This document shows positions 1-8,591 of a stretch of DNA of 64,000 nt, piece by piece. The notes beneath the pieces were generated by a model. That model saw only the letters and a list, made by a program, of their open reading frames with translations, was not told the origin of the DNA and ran no database searches. The DNA is taken from positions 1,612,001 to 1,676,000 of the forward strand of contig NZ_CP094289.1 of the NCBI RefSeq assembly GCF_022759505.1. The letters run 5' to 3'. Source of the stretch: Georgenia sp. TF02-10. GTDB taxonomy: Bacteria > Actinomycetota > Actinomycetes > Actinomycetales > Actinomycetaceae. The first letter of the stretch is position 1, and every line of letters begins with the position of its first letter. Made by a program: the position numbers and the translations under genes.

Positions 1-893
1 TCGCCGGCGAGGAGCTGCGGTGGTTCGGCACCGACCGGCTGGACCAGCGGGTCAAGCTCGTCCTCCCCGGCCCCGACGGCCGGCCGTGCGACGTCGGCGC
101 CGACGACCCCGAGGTGCTCCGGGCGGGCACCTGGTACGCCCGCTGGCGGGCGCTGCCGGCGGCGGAGCGCACCCCCTTCCGCACCTACACCGTCCGGGAC
201 GTGCGGCCCGAGGCCGGCGAGGTCGACGTCGACCTGGTCCGCCACGACCACCACGACGACGACGCCGGCCCCGCCGCCCGCTGGCTCGCCGCCGCCCGGC
301 CCGGGGACCCGGTGCTCCTCGTCGGCCCGGACGCCCGCTCCGCGGAGTCCGCGACCGGCATCGACTGGGCGCCGGGCACCGCCACCGAGCTCCTGCTCGC
401 CGGCGACGAGACGGCGGTGCCGGCGATCTGCTCGATCCTGGAGACCCTGCCCCCCGGGCGCCGGGCCCGGGCCTTCGCCGAGGTGCCGGACGCCGCGGAC
501 ATCCTGCCGGTGGACCTGCCGGCCAACGCCCAGCTCACCTGGCTGCCGCGCGGGGACGCCCCGCACGGCCACCACCTGGTGCCCGCCGTGCAGGAGTGGA
601 TCGGCGCCAACGCCACCGTGGTCGACGGCGCCCGCGCCGGCGCCGTCCAGCCGCTGCAGGACGTCGACGTCGACGCCGAGCTCCTCTGGGACTCCCCGGT
701 CGTCCAGGTGCTGCCGGTGGACACCTGCGGGCGCGGCGGGGAGCGCTGCGGCAGCGACTTCTACGCCTGGTTCGCCGGCGAGGCCGGCACCATCAAGACC
801 CTGCGCCGGATCCTGGTCACCGACACCGGGGTGTGCCGCCGCCGGGTCGCGTTCATGGGGTACTGGCGGCGCGGGCGCGCCGAGGCGCAGTGA
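1..893 (+). CDS. Siderophore-interacting protein (FAD-binding ferric-siderophore reductase family), 5' truncated by the window edge
   Basis: The reading frame is open from base 3 to the stop at 891-893, so the gene begins before the window. The visible 296 residues have the layout of the ViuB/SIP family: a beta-barrel FAD domain ending in the R-T-Y-T-V motif (bases 181-195), then an NAD(P)H-binding-like half with the segment ELLLAGDETAVPAI. The C-terminus GVCRRRVAFMGYWRRGRAE, with its F-x-G-Y-W-R element, is typical of the family. These cytoplasmic proteins reduce iron in imported ferric siderophores. The first of two FecCD permeases starts 13 bases downstream, so it should be the first visible gene of a siderophore-uptake operon. 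The start codon and any iron box lie outside the window. Confidence 0.9.
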   Translation, partial: AGEELRWFGTDRLDQRVKLVLPGPDGRPCDVGADDPEVLRAGTWYARWRALPAAERTPFRTYTVRDVRPEAGEVDVDLVRHDHHDDDAGPAARWLAAARPGDPVLLVGPDARSAESATGIDWAPGTATELLLAGDETAVPAICSILETLPPGRRARAFAEVPDAADILPVDLPANAQLTWLPRGDAPHGHHLVPAVQEWIGANATVVDGARAGAVQPLQDVDVDAELLWDSPVVQVLPVDTCGRGGERCGSDFYAWFAGEAGTIKTLRRILVTDTGVCRRRVAFMGYWRRGRAEAQ

Positions 894-906
894 CGCGCGC
901 CCGCCG

Positions 907-1950
907 ATGACCGCCACCCTCACCCCGGCCCCGCCCGTGCGGCCGGCCGCCCGGCCGAGCCGGCGCGGCCTCGGCCTGCTCGCCGTCGCCGTCGTCCTGG
1001 CGGTCGTCGTGCTGGCCTCCCTCGCCCTCGGCGCCCGGGACATTGCCCCCGCCGACGTGGTCCGCGCCCTCCTCGCCCCCGTGCCCGGCGACGCCGACCA
1101 CGCGGTGGTGCGCGACCAGCGCGTCCCGCGCACCGCCGTCGGGCTGGTGGCCGGCGCCGCCCTCGGGCTGGCCGGCACCCTCATGCAGGGCATCACCCGC
1201 AACCCGCTGGCCGACCCCGGCCTGCTCGGGGTCAACGCCGGCTCCGCCCTCTTCGTGGTCCTCGCGATCACCCTGCTGGGCGTGACCAGCCCGGCCGGCT
1301 TCGTCTGGTTCGCGCTGGCCGGCGCGGCGCTGGCCGCCGCCCTGGTCTACGGCATCGGGTCGATCGGCCGGGAGGGCGCCACCCCGGTCAAGCTGGCCCT
1401 GGCCGGCACGGCGCTGACCGCCGGGGCCACCTCGCTCATCACCCTCGTGCTGATCACCGACGAGGGCACCCTCAGCGTCTACCGCCGCTGGTCGGTGGGC
1501 TCCCTCGCCGGCCGCGGCACCGACCAGCTGCTGGCGCTGGCGCCCTTCCTCCTGCTCGGCGCCCTCCTCGCCCTGGCCACCGGGCGGACCCTGAACCTGC
1601 TCGCGATGGGCGACGACGTCGCCCGGGGCCTGGGGCAGAACCTGCCGCTGGCCCGGGCGGCCGCCGCCACTGCGATCGTCCTGCTCGCCGGGTCGGCGAC
1701 GGCGCTGGCCGGGCCGGTGGTCTTCGTCGGCCTGGTCGTCCCGCACCTCGCCCGGCCGGTCACCGGCCCGGACTACCGCTGGATCCTGCCCTACGCCCTC
1801 CTCCTCGGGCCGGTCGTGCTGGTCGCCGCCGACGTCCTCGGCCGCCTGGTGGTCCGGCCCGGGGAGCTCGAGGCCGGGATCGTCGTCGCCGTCGTCGGGG
1901 CGCCGGCCCTGATCGCGATCGTCCGGCGGACCAAGCTGGCCGGGCTGTGA
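907..1950 (+). CDS. FecCD-family iron-siderophore ABC transporter permease (first subunit)
   Basis: This 347-residue, highly hydrophobic protein has the FecCD signature. It carries the conserved segment AGAALGLAGTLMQGITRNPLADP around residues 80-102 (quoted here only as its key elements GTLMQ and NPLADP), a GINAG-like VNAGSALF and a C-terminal GPVVFVGLVVPHLAR coupling region. About nine to ten membrane helices are expected. It should pair with the next permease to form the membrane channel for ferric siderophores. The ATG lies 13 bases after the upstream stop, and the stop overlaps the start of the next gene. It resembles FepD/FhuB-half permeases; the exact siderophore cannot be read from sequence. 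Confidence 0.92.
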   Translation: MTATLTPAPPVRPAARPSRRGLGLLAVAVVLAVVVLASLALGARDIAPADVVRALLAPVPGDADHAVVRDQRVPRTAVGLVAGAALGLAGTLMQGITRNPLADPGLLGVNAGSALFVVLAITLLGVTSPAGFVWFALAGAALAAALVYGIGSIGREGATPVKLALAGTALTAGATSLITLVLITDEGTLSVYRRWSVGSLAGRGTDQLLALAPFLLLGALLALATGRTLNLLAMGDDVARGLGQNLPLARAAAATAIVLLAGSATALAGPVVFVGLVVPHLARPVTGPDYRWILPYALLLGPVVLVAADVLGRLVVRPGELEAGIVVAVVGAPALIAIVRRTKLAGL

Positions 1951-2999
1951 TGACCACCACCACCACCGCCCCCGCCCCCGCCCGCGGGGCCGCCCCCGCG
2001 CCGGCCCGGCCCGCCGCGGTGCGGACCCGGGCCGTCACCGCCGTCCTTCTGGTCGTGGTCCTGGTGCTGGCGGTGGCCACCCTCACCGTCGGCACCGGCC
2101 GGTCCGCCGCCGAGCTGGGCCGGGTGCTGGCCGGGCAGGGCGAGGCCGCCGACGCGTTCGTCCTGCTGCGGCTGCGGCTGCCCCGGCTGCTCCTCGCGGT
2201 GGGCGTCGGGGTCGCCCTCGCCCTCGCCGGCGCGCTCTTCCAGACCGTCCTGCACAACCCGCTAGCCAGCCCGGACATCCTCGGGATCAGCGGCGGCGCC
2301 TCGCTCGCCGCCGCGACGGCGATCCTGCTCGGCGGCCTGTCCGGGGCCGCCGTCTCCCTCGCCGCCCTCGGCGGGGCGGTGCTGGCCGCCGCCGCGATCT
2401 ACCTGCTCGCCTGGCGCTCCGGGGTCAGCGGGTACCGCTTCGTCCTCGTCGGCGTGGGCGTCGCGTTCCTCGTCAACGCCGGCATCGGCTACCTGATCAC
2501 CCGCGCGGACGTCAACGACGTCCCCTCCGCCCTGGTCTGGATGGTCGGCAGCCTGGGCACCCCGGCCTGGCGGGAGGTCCTCGTCCTGGCCGTGGCGCTC
2601 GCGGTGCTGGTCCCGCTGGTGGCGCTGCTGGCCCCGGCCCTGCGGGCGCTCGAGCTCGGCGACGACACCGCCGGCGGCCTCGGCGTGCCGGTGGAGCGCA
2701 CCCGGCTGACCGTGCTCGGCGTCGCCGTCGCCCTCGCCGCGGCGGCCACCGCCGTCGCCGGGCCGGTCGCCTTCGTCGCGTTCGTCTCGGCGCCCCTCGC
2801 CCGGCGGCTGGTTCCGACGGCGGGGCTCGCCCTGGTCCCCAGCGCCCTGGTCGGCACGGCGCTGGTGCTCGGCGCCGACCTCGCCGGGCAGCACCTGCTC
2901 GGCCTGAAGGTGCCGGTCGGGATCGTCACCGGCGTCATCGGCGCCCCGTACCTGCTGTGGCTGCTGGCCACCACCAACCGAGAGGGGCGGGGCGCATGA
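1950..2999 (+). CDS. FecCD-family iron-siderophore ABC transporter permease (second subunit)
   Basis: This is a second FecCD permease of 349 residues, with the family motifs GALFQTVLHNPLASPDILGIS and GPVAFVAFVSAPLARRL. I chose the ATG at 1950, which shares one base with the upstream stop (TGATG). A GTG at 1947 is in frame and would add one residue. The N-terminus is Ala/Pro/Thr-rich for about 35 residues before the first membrane helix. The overlapping stop and start codons indicate translational coupling with the first permease and with the ATPase that follows, so the three should be made in fixed ratio. Distinct sequences for the two permeases suggest a heterodimer of the FepD/FepG kind. 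Confidence 0.92.
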   Translation: MTTTTTAPAPARGAAPAPARPAAVRTRAVTAVLLVVVLVLAVATLTVGTGRSAAELGRVLAGQGEAADAFVLLRLRLPRLLLAVGVGVALALAGALFQTVLHNPLASPDILGISGGASLAAATAILLGGLSGAAVSLAALGGAVLAAAAIYLLAWRSGVSGYRFVLVGVGVAFLVNAGIGYLITRADVNDVPSALVWMVGSLGTPAWREVLVLAVALAVLVPLVALLAPALRALELGDDTAGGLGVPVERTRLTVLGVAVALAAAATAVAGPVAFVAFVSAPLARRLVPTAGLALVPSALVGTALVLGADLAGQHLLGLKVPVGIVTGVIGAPYLLWLLATTNREGRGA

Positions 3000-3892
3000 G
3001 CGACCGCACGAGCGACCGGCCGCCGGACGGGCGCCAGAGCGGACGGCCGGACCAGCGGGCGGGCCGGCACCCGGGCCACGAGCTGCGGGCCGAGCGGCTG
3101 AGCCTGGCCTACGACGGCGACCTCGTGGTCCGCGACCTCGACCTGGACCTGCCCGCCGGCCGGGTCACCGCCGTCGTCGGCGCCAACGGCTGCGGGAAGT
3201 CCACCCTGCTGCGCGGCCTGGCCCGGCTGCTCCGCCCCCGCGGCGGCGCCGTCCTGCTCGACGGGCGCCCGGTCCACACCCTGCCCGCCAAGGAGGTCGC
3301 CCGGACCATCGGGATCCTGCCGCAGAGCGCCACCGCCCCGGACGGGATCACCGTGGCCGACCTCGTCGGCCGGGGCCGCTACCCCCACCAGGGCTGGTTC
3401 CGGCAGTGGACCGCCGCCGACGACGACGCGGTCCGCTCGGCGCTGGCCGCCACCGGGACCGCGGACCTGGCGGCCCGGCGCGTCGAGGAGCTCTCCGGCG
3501 GGCAGCGCCAGCGGGTGTGGCTGGCGATGGCCCTCGCCCAGGACCCCGACGTGCTGCTCCTGGACGAGCCGACCACCTTCCTCGACGTCACCCACCAGGT
3601 GGACGTCCTGGACCTGCTGCACGAGCAGAACCGGGACCGCGGCACCACGGTGGTCATGGTGCTGCACGACCTCAACCTCGCCGCCCGGTACGCCGACCAG
3701 CTGGTCGTCATGGCCGCCGGGCAGGTCGTCACCGCCGGGCCGCCGTCGGCGGTGCTGACCACCGACCTGCTGCGGGACGCGTTCGGGCTCGCCGCCGAGA
3801 TCCTCCCCGACCCGGTGTGCGGATCGCCGATGGTCGTGCCGATCGGCCGGTTCCACGGCCGGGCACCCGCCCCCGCCGGGGCCGTGCCCTGA
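2996..3892 (+). CDS. Iron-siderophore ABC transporter ATP-binding protein
   Basis: A 298-residue ATPase of the FepC/FecE class. Walker A GANGCGKST is at residues 62-70, the Q-loop at Q110, the ABC signature LSGGQ at 166-170, Walker B VLLLDE at 186-191, and the H-loop sits in MVLHDLN. The ATG at 2996 overlaps the permease stop by four bases (ATGA), which is preferred over an upstream in-frame ATG at 2957 that would lie inside the permease. The first 30 residues are a polar extension not seen in most relatives. It powers uptake through the two FecCD permeases. After the stop there are two near copies of a GC-rich segment ending in GACCGACATCCGTC before the next gene. Confidence 0.93.
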   Translation: MSDRTSDRPPDGRQSGRPDQRAGRHPGHELRAERLSLAYDGDLVVRDLDLDLPAGRVTAVVGANGCGKSTLLRGLARLLRPRGGAVLLDGRPVHTLPAKEVARTIGILPQSATAPDGITVADLVGRGRYPHQGWFRQWTAADDDAVRSALAATGTADLAARRVEELSGGQRQRVWLAMALAQDPDVLLLDEPTTFLDVTHQVDVLDLLHEQNRDRGTTVVMVLHDLNLAARYADQLVVMAAGQVVTAGPPSAVLTTDLLRDAFGLAAEILPDPVCGSPMVVPIGRFHGRAPAPAGAVP

Positions 3893-3994
3893 CCGCCGGC
3901 CCTGACCGCCGGCCCCGCCCGACCGACATCCGTCGCTGACCGTCGGCCCCGCCCGCCCGACCGACATCCGTCATCAACCAACCCAGGAGCTCCT

Positions 3995-5008
3995 GTGACC
4001 TTCCCCCGCCCCGCCGCGGCCGCGACCGCGGCCGCCGCCGTCCTCGCGCTCGCCGCCTGCGCCGGCTCGCCCGCGTCGCCCGACGAGGAGACCGACCCGG
4101 CCGGCACCGACTTCGCCCCGGTGACCATCGAGCACGCCTTCGGCAGCACCGAGATCAACGACCAGCCCCAGGACGTCGTCACCCTCGGCTGGGGGAGCGC
4201 GGAGGCGGCGATCGCCCTCGACGTCGTCCCGGTGGGCATCGAGGCCCAGACCTACGCCGCTGACGAGAACGGGCAGCTGCCCTGGGTGACCGAGGCGCTG
4301 AGCACCGCCGACGCCGAGCCGACCATGATCTCCGCGACGGTGGACGAGCCCGCCTACGAGGAGATCAGCGCGCTGGAGCCGGACCTCATCCTCGCCCCGT
4401 ACTCCGGCCTGACCGCCGAGCAGTACGAGGTCCTCAGCGAGATCGCGCCCACCGTCGCCTACCCGGAGGAGCCGTGGACGACGCCGTGGCGGGAGGTGAT
4501 CACGACCGTGGGCACCGCGCTGGGCAAGGCGGACGAGGCCGACCGCCTGGTCACCGACCTGGACACCGAGATCAGCGAGGCGGCCGACGCCCACCCCGAG
4601 CTCGCCGGCAAGACCGTCGCCGCGGTCTGGGACGTCGGGGGCACGTTCTGGGTGTACAAGCCGGCCGACGCCCGGGTGGACTTCCTGCTCGACCTGGGCC
4701 TGGAGAGCGCCCCGGCCGTCGAGGAGCTCGCCACCGACGAGGAGACCTTCACCTACTCGCTGAGCTATGAGGAGACCGACCGCCTGGTCTCCGACGTCCT
4801 CGTGGTGTACGCCTCCACCGAGGAGGAGGTCGAGACCTTCCGCGGCCAGTCCTACGCCCAGGCCATCCCCGCCGTGCAGCGCGACGCCGTCGCCGCCGTC
4901 GTCGGCGACGAGCTGATCGCCGCCATGTCCCCGCCCACCGCGCTGTCCGTGTCCTGGGGGCTGGACCGGTACGTCGAGCTGCTCGCCGGGGCGGCTGCCG
5001 CCGAGTAG
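3995..5008 (+). CDS. Iron-siderophore ABC transporter substrate-binding lipoprotein
   Basis: A 337-residue lipoprotein. The N-terminus is short and hydrophobic and ends in a lipobox L-A-A-C with Cys22, the expected lipid-anchored residue. The rest is the PeriBP/TroA-like fold of the FecB/FhuD class, including ITIEHAFG-like VTIEHAFGSTEI near residue 45 and PDLILAPYSGLT around 128. The start is GTG, preceded by AGGAG about six bases upstream, so unlike many genes here it uses a Shine-Dalgarno sequence. It should capture the ferric siderophore outside the membrane and deliver it to the permease pair encoded just upstream. The 102-base gap to the ATPase could hold its own promoter, but none is obvious. 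Confidence 0.92.
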   Translation: MTFPRPAAAATAAAAVLALAACAGSPASPDEETDPAGTDFAPVTIEHAFGSTEINDQPQDVVTLGWGSAEAAIALDVVPVGIEAQTYAADENGQLPWVTEALSTADAEPTMISATVDEPAYEEISALEPDLILAPYSGLTAEQYEVLSEIAPTVAYPEEPWTTPWREVITTVGTALGKADEADRLVTDLDTEISEAADAHPELAGKTVAAVWDVGGTFWVYKPADARVDFLLDLGLESAPAVEELATDEETFTYSLSYEETDRLVSDVLVVYASTEEEVETFRGQSYAQAIPAVQRDAVAAVVGDELIAAMSPPTALSVSWGLDRYVELLAGAAAAE

Positions 5009-5060
5009 CGGGCGCCACCCGGGCGGCCCCGGCGCCCGCGCCGCCGGCGGCGACGCCGGC

Positions 5061-5119
5061 GCCGGCTTCCCCGGGCTGCCCGCGCCGACTAACGCCGGCT
5101 TCCCCGGGCTGCCCGCGCC
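5061..5119. repeat. 26-bp direct repeat, two copies 33 bp apart
   Basis: The segment 5061-5086 recurs without change at 5094-5119 (each starts GCCGGCTTCCCC). It lies in the 227-base gap between the binding-protein gene and the next small gene. It has no coding role that I can see and may simply be a local duplication. Confidence 0.8.
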
Positions 5120-5235
5120 ACCGGCGCCGGTGCTACCGTCGCCCGGGGTCGGCCCGCCACCACCGGGGCGGCCAGCGGTGCCCACCGCCGCGGCGGGCCC
5201 TTGACCGGGCCGGGCGCCCGGGTCATCCTCGGTCC

Positions 5236-5523
5236 GTGAGCGTCGTCGCTGTGCCGGAGCTGTCCCGCTGGGTCGGCGACGTGCGCGGCCACGGACGCGG
5301 GCTGCGGGTGACGACGCACGCGGAGGCCGGGCTGGTCGTGCTGAGCGCGTGGCGCGGGGACCGGTGCGCGGCAACCGTCCGGCTCCTGCCCGCGCAGGCC
5401 GCCGCGCTCGTCGCCGGGCTGACCGAGGGCCTCGCCGCGCTCCAGCCGGAGGTCGCCGGACGCCGGCCCGAGCTTCCGTTCCGGCCCGAGCCTGCCGAAC
5501 GCCGGCCGCTCCGCACCCGCTGA
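5236..5523 (+). CDS. Small hypothetical protein upstream of thpR
   Basis: A 95-residue protein that I do not recognise. It is mostly soluble, with a central stretch VVLSAWRGDRCAATVRLLPAQAAALVAGL predicted as beta then helix, and an Arg/Pro-rich tail. A promoter-like pair, TTGACC (5201-5206) and CATCCT (5224-5229) with 17 bases between, ends six bases before the GTG at 5236, which fits a leaderless start. The stop is one base before the GTG of thpR, so the two are probably cotranscribed. Codon bias towards G/C in third positions supports that it is translated. Confidence 0.7.
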   Translation: MSVVAVPELSRWVGDVRGHGRGLRVTTHAEAGLVVLSAWRGDRCAATVRLLPAQAAALVAGLTEGLAALQPEVAGRRPELPFRPEPAERRPLRTR

Positions 5524-5524
5524 C

Positions 5525-6202
5525 GTGCGGCTCTTCCTCGCTCTCCCGCTGCCCCCGGCCGTCGCGGACCACCTCGATCTGGCCCTGGGCGCCCTCACCG
5601 CCGCGCGCCCGGCCCGCGGCGGCGGTCCCGGCCCGCTGCGGTGGGTCGAGCCAGACCAGCGGCACATCACCCTGCTCTTCCTCGGCGAGGTCCCCGGCGG
5701 GGCGGTGCCCGAGCTCAGCGCCGACCTCGGCCGGGTGCTGGCCGCCGCGGCGCCCGCCCGCCTGCAGCTGCGCGGCGCCGGCACCTTCTCCCGACGCACC
5801 CTGTGGGTGGGCGTGCACCAGGTGGCCGAGGACGACGACGGTGCCCAGCCCGACGGCGGCGCCCGGGCCGACGGCGGTGGCCGGGCCGACGGCGGTGCCC
5901 GACCCGACGGCGAGACGCTCCCGGCGCTGATGAGCGCGCTGGAGGACGTGGCCGAGCAGCACACCACCATCGCCCGGCGCAACCGCCACCGCGCCCACGT
6001 CACCCTCGCCCGGGCCCGCGACCGGCGCGCCGACGAGGCCGACCTCGCCGCCCTGGCCCACGCACTGTCCGTCTACGCCGGGCCGTCCTGGCGCGCCGAG
6101 GCGGCCTACCTCTACTCCTCCGAGCTCGGCGCCGGCAAGGGCGGCACCCCCGTGCACGAGGTCGTGGAGACCTTCTCCCTCGGCCCGGCCGACGACGGCT
6201 GA
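5525..6202 (+). CDS. thpR: RNA 2',3'-cyclic phosphodiesterase (2H phosphoesterase family)
   Basis: A 225-residue member of the ThpR/LigT family. The two catalytic H-x-T motifs are at H47-T49 (HITL) and H158-T160 (HVTL), as required for opening 2',3'-cyclic phosphates on RNA ends. The N-terminus MRLFLALPLP is the usual family start. Between the motifs, residues 105-130 are an inserted run of short repeats (ADGG-type units with Gln, Arg or Gly between) that relatives normally lack. The insert is likely a surface loop outside the fold. The GTG follows the upstream stop by one base. The reaction is known for the family; the physiological substrate here is not known. Confidence 0.88.
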   Translation: MRLFLALPLPPAVADHLDLALGALTAARPARGGGPGPLRWVEPDQRHITLLFLGEVPGGAVPELSADLGRVLAAAAPARLQLRGAGTFSRRTLWVGVHQVAEDDDGAQPDGGARADGGGRADGGARPDGETLPALMSALEDVAEQHTTIARRNRHRAHVTLARARDRRADEADLAALAHALSVYAGPSWRAEAAYLYSSELGAGKGGTPVHEVVETFSLGPADDG

Positions 6203-6335
6203 CTGCCGCCGCTCGGGCGGCCACCGACGGGCGGCGCACCGCCTGAGCGGAGCCAGAAGCAACCTGCGTGGGCCGGTGCTCTCGCACCGGCACCGCCGGT
6301 TGCGCGTGGCTCGGACGCGAGCGGACGATTGGGCT

Positions 6336-6623
6336 GTGCAGACCATCAGCGCGAGCACCGCACGCCGGACCCTTCCGGCCCAGCTCGACCGGGTGGAGGC
6401 GGGCGAGGAGGTCGCGATCACGCGGCACGGCCGCGTCGTCGCCGTGCTCGTGCGCCCGGACGCGCTCGGGGCGCGCCGCGCCGCCGAGGCGTGGGGCCAG
6501 GCCAACCGGATCGCTGTCCGGCTCGCGACTGCTCGCCGCGAACCCCTGCGGCACCCGGTGCTCGGCCCCGAGCGGGCCGAGGAGCTGGTCGAGGCCGTCC
6601 GCGCCGACCGGTCGGCACGGTGA
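6336..6623 (+). CDS. Phd/YefM-type antitoxin, apparently without a toxin partner
   Basis: A 95-residue protein beginning VQTISASTARRTLPAQLDRVEAGEEV, followed by AITRHGRVVAVLVRPD. This is the Phd/YefM antitoxin DNA-binding fold, in which the first half binds the operator and the C-terminal half normally wraps the toxin. The GTG at 6336 is chosen because the conserved domain begins there and a -10-like GACGAT (6324-6329) ends six bases before it, giving a leaderless start. An in-frame GTG at 6276 would add 20 atypical residues. No PIN or RelE toxin follows: the next 120 bases hold no reading frame of the right kind. It could be a remnant of a toxin-antitoxin locus or a free-standing regulator. 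Confidence 0.75.
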   Translation: MQTISASTARRTLPAQLDRVEAGEEVAITRHGRVVAVLVRPDALGARRAAEAWGQANRIAVRLATARREPLRHPVLGPERAEELVEAVRADRSAR

Positions 6624-6750
6624 GCGGGCGGACCGTGTCGACGCCGATGTCCTGAGTCTCTGGTCTGGCCGAGGGCCATCCGACGGGCGCGGGGGTCGCT
6701 GAGCCGAGGGGGCGCTCGATCACGCTCGCCGACGCGCAAAAGACGGCAGG

Positions 6751-7148
6751 ATGGATCGACCAGACGCCACCGGAGGGACGATAACGAGCGCGACCGATCT
6801 GTACCGCCGCTGGATCGCAGAGCTGTGGAACGGTCCGAGCGATGCTGAGCTCCTGGTCGAGGCCGCCCGGCGGCTGCTCACGGAGGACTTCGTCGGCCAC
6901 TGGCCCCGGCAGGAGGTCCGGGGCCGAACGAGCCCGGCGCGCTGATCGCGCAGACCAAGGCCATGGTCGCCGACCTCTCGTTCCACATCGAGGTGCAGCC
7001 GTTCGCGGCCGACGGACTCGTCGCCGCCCGCTGGACCGGGCGCGGAACGACGACCGACGGCACCGAGTCCGGGTTCTTCGGCAACGACATCCTCACGGTC
7101 AGGGCGGACCGCCTCGCCGAGTACCGGGTCGCCTCCGGTGAGAGGTAG
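6751..7148 (+). pseudogene. SnoaL/NTF2-like ester cyclase-type gene broken by a one-base deletion
   Basis: Two adjacent frames make one protein of about 132 residues. Frame one (6751-6924) gives the N-terminal part with DLYRRWIAELWNG and LLTEDFVGHWPRQEVRG. Frame two continues from 6924 with PNEPGALIAQTKAMVADLSFHIE and RWTGRGTTTDG to the stop at 7148. Restoring one C in the run at 6921-6925 joins them exactly. The pattern (short helical N-terminus, D-F-V-G-H-W, a curved-sheet C-terminal half with GxGTTTDG) is that of SnoaL-like polyketide-cyclase or ester-cyclase proteins of unknown substrate. It is either a young pseudogene or a sequencing error in a GC run. As read, frame one stops at 6945. 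Confidence 0.72.
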
Positions 7149-7267
7149 GCGGCACCAACGACACGGCCACACGGCTTGCTGCCCCTGCGGGTGGTCGCCG
7201 CCGCCTTGGCCGCCGCCCGGCAGCGCCGAGCGGGGCTGCCGCCACCCGCTGTGGCACCATGGGGCCC

Positions 7268-8590
<1,323 letters not shown>

Positions 8591-8591
8591 C

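Noticed and set aside
6624-6750. Remnant of a PIN-domain toxin after the antitoxin
   Set aside because: The bases after the stop open only an 11-codon frame, and no acidic PIN motif is recognisable in any frame.
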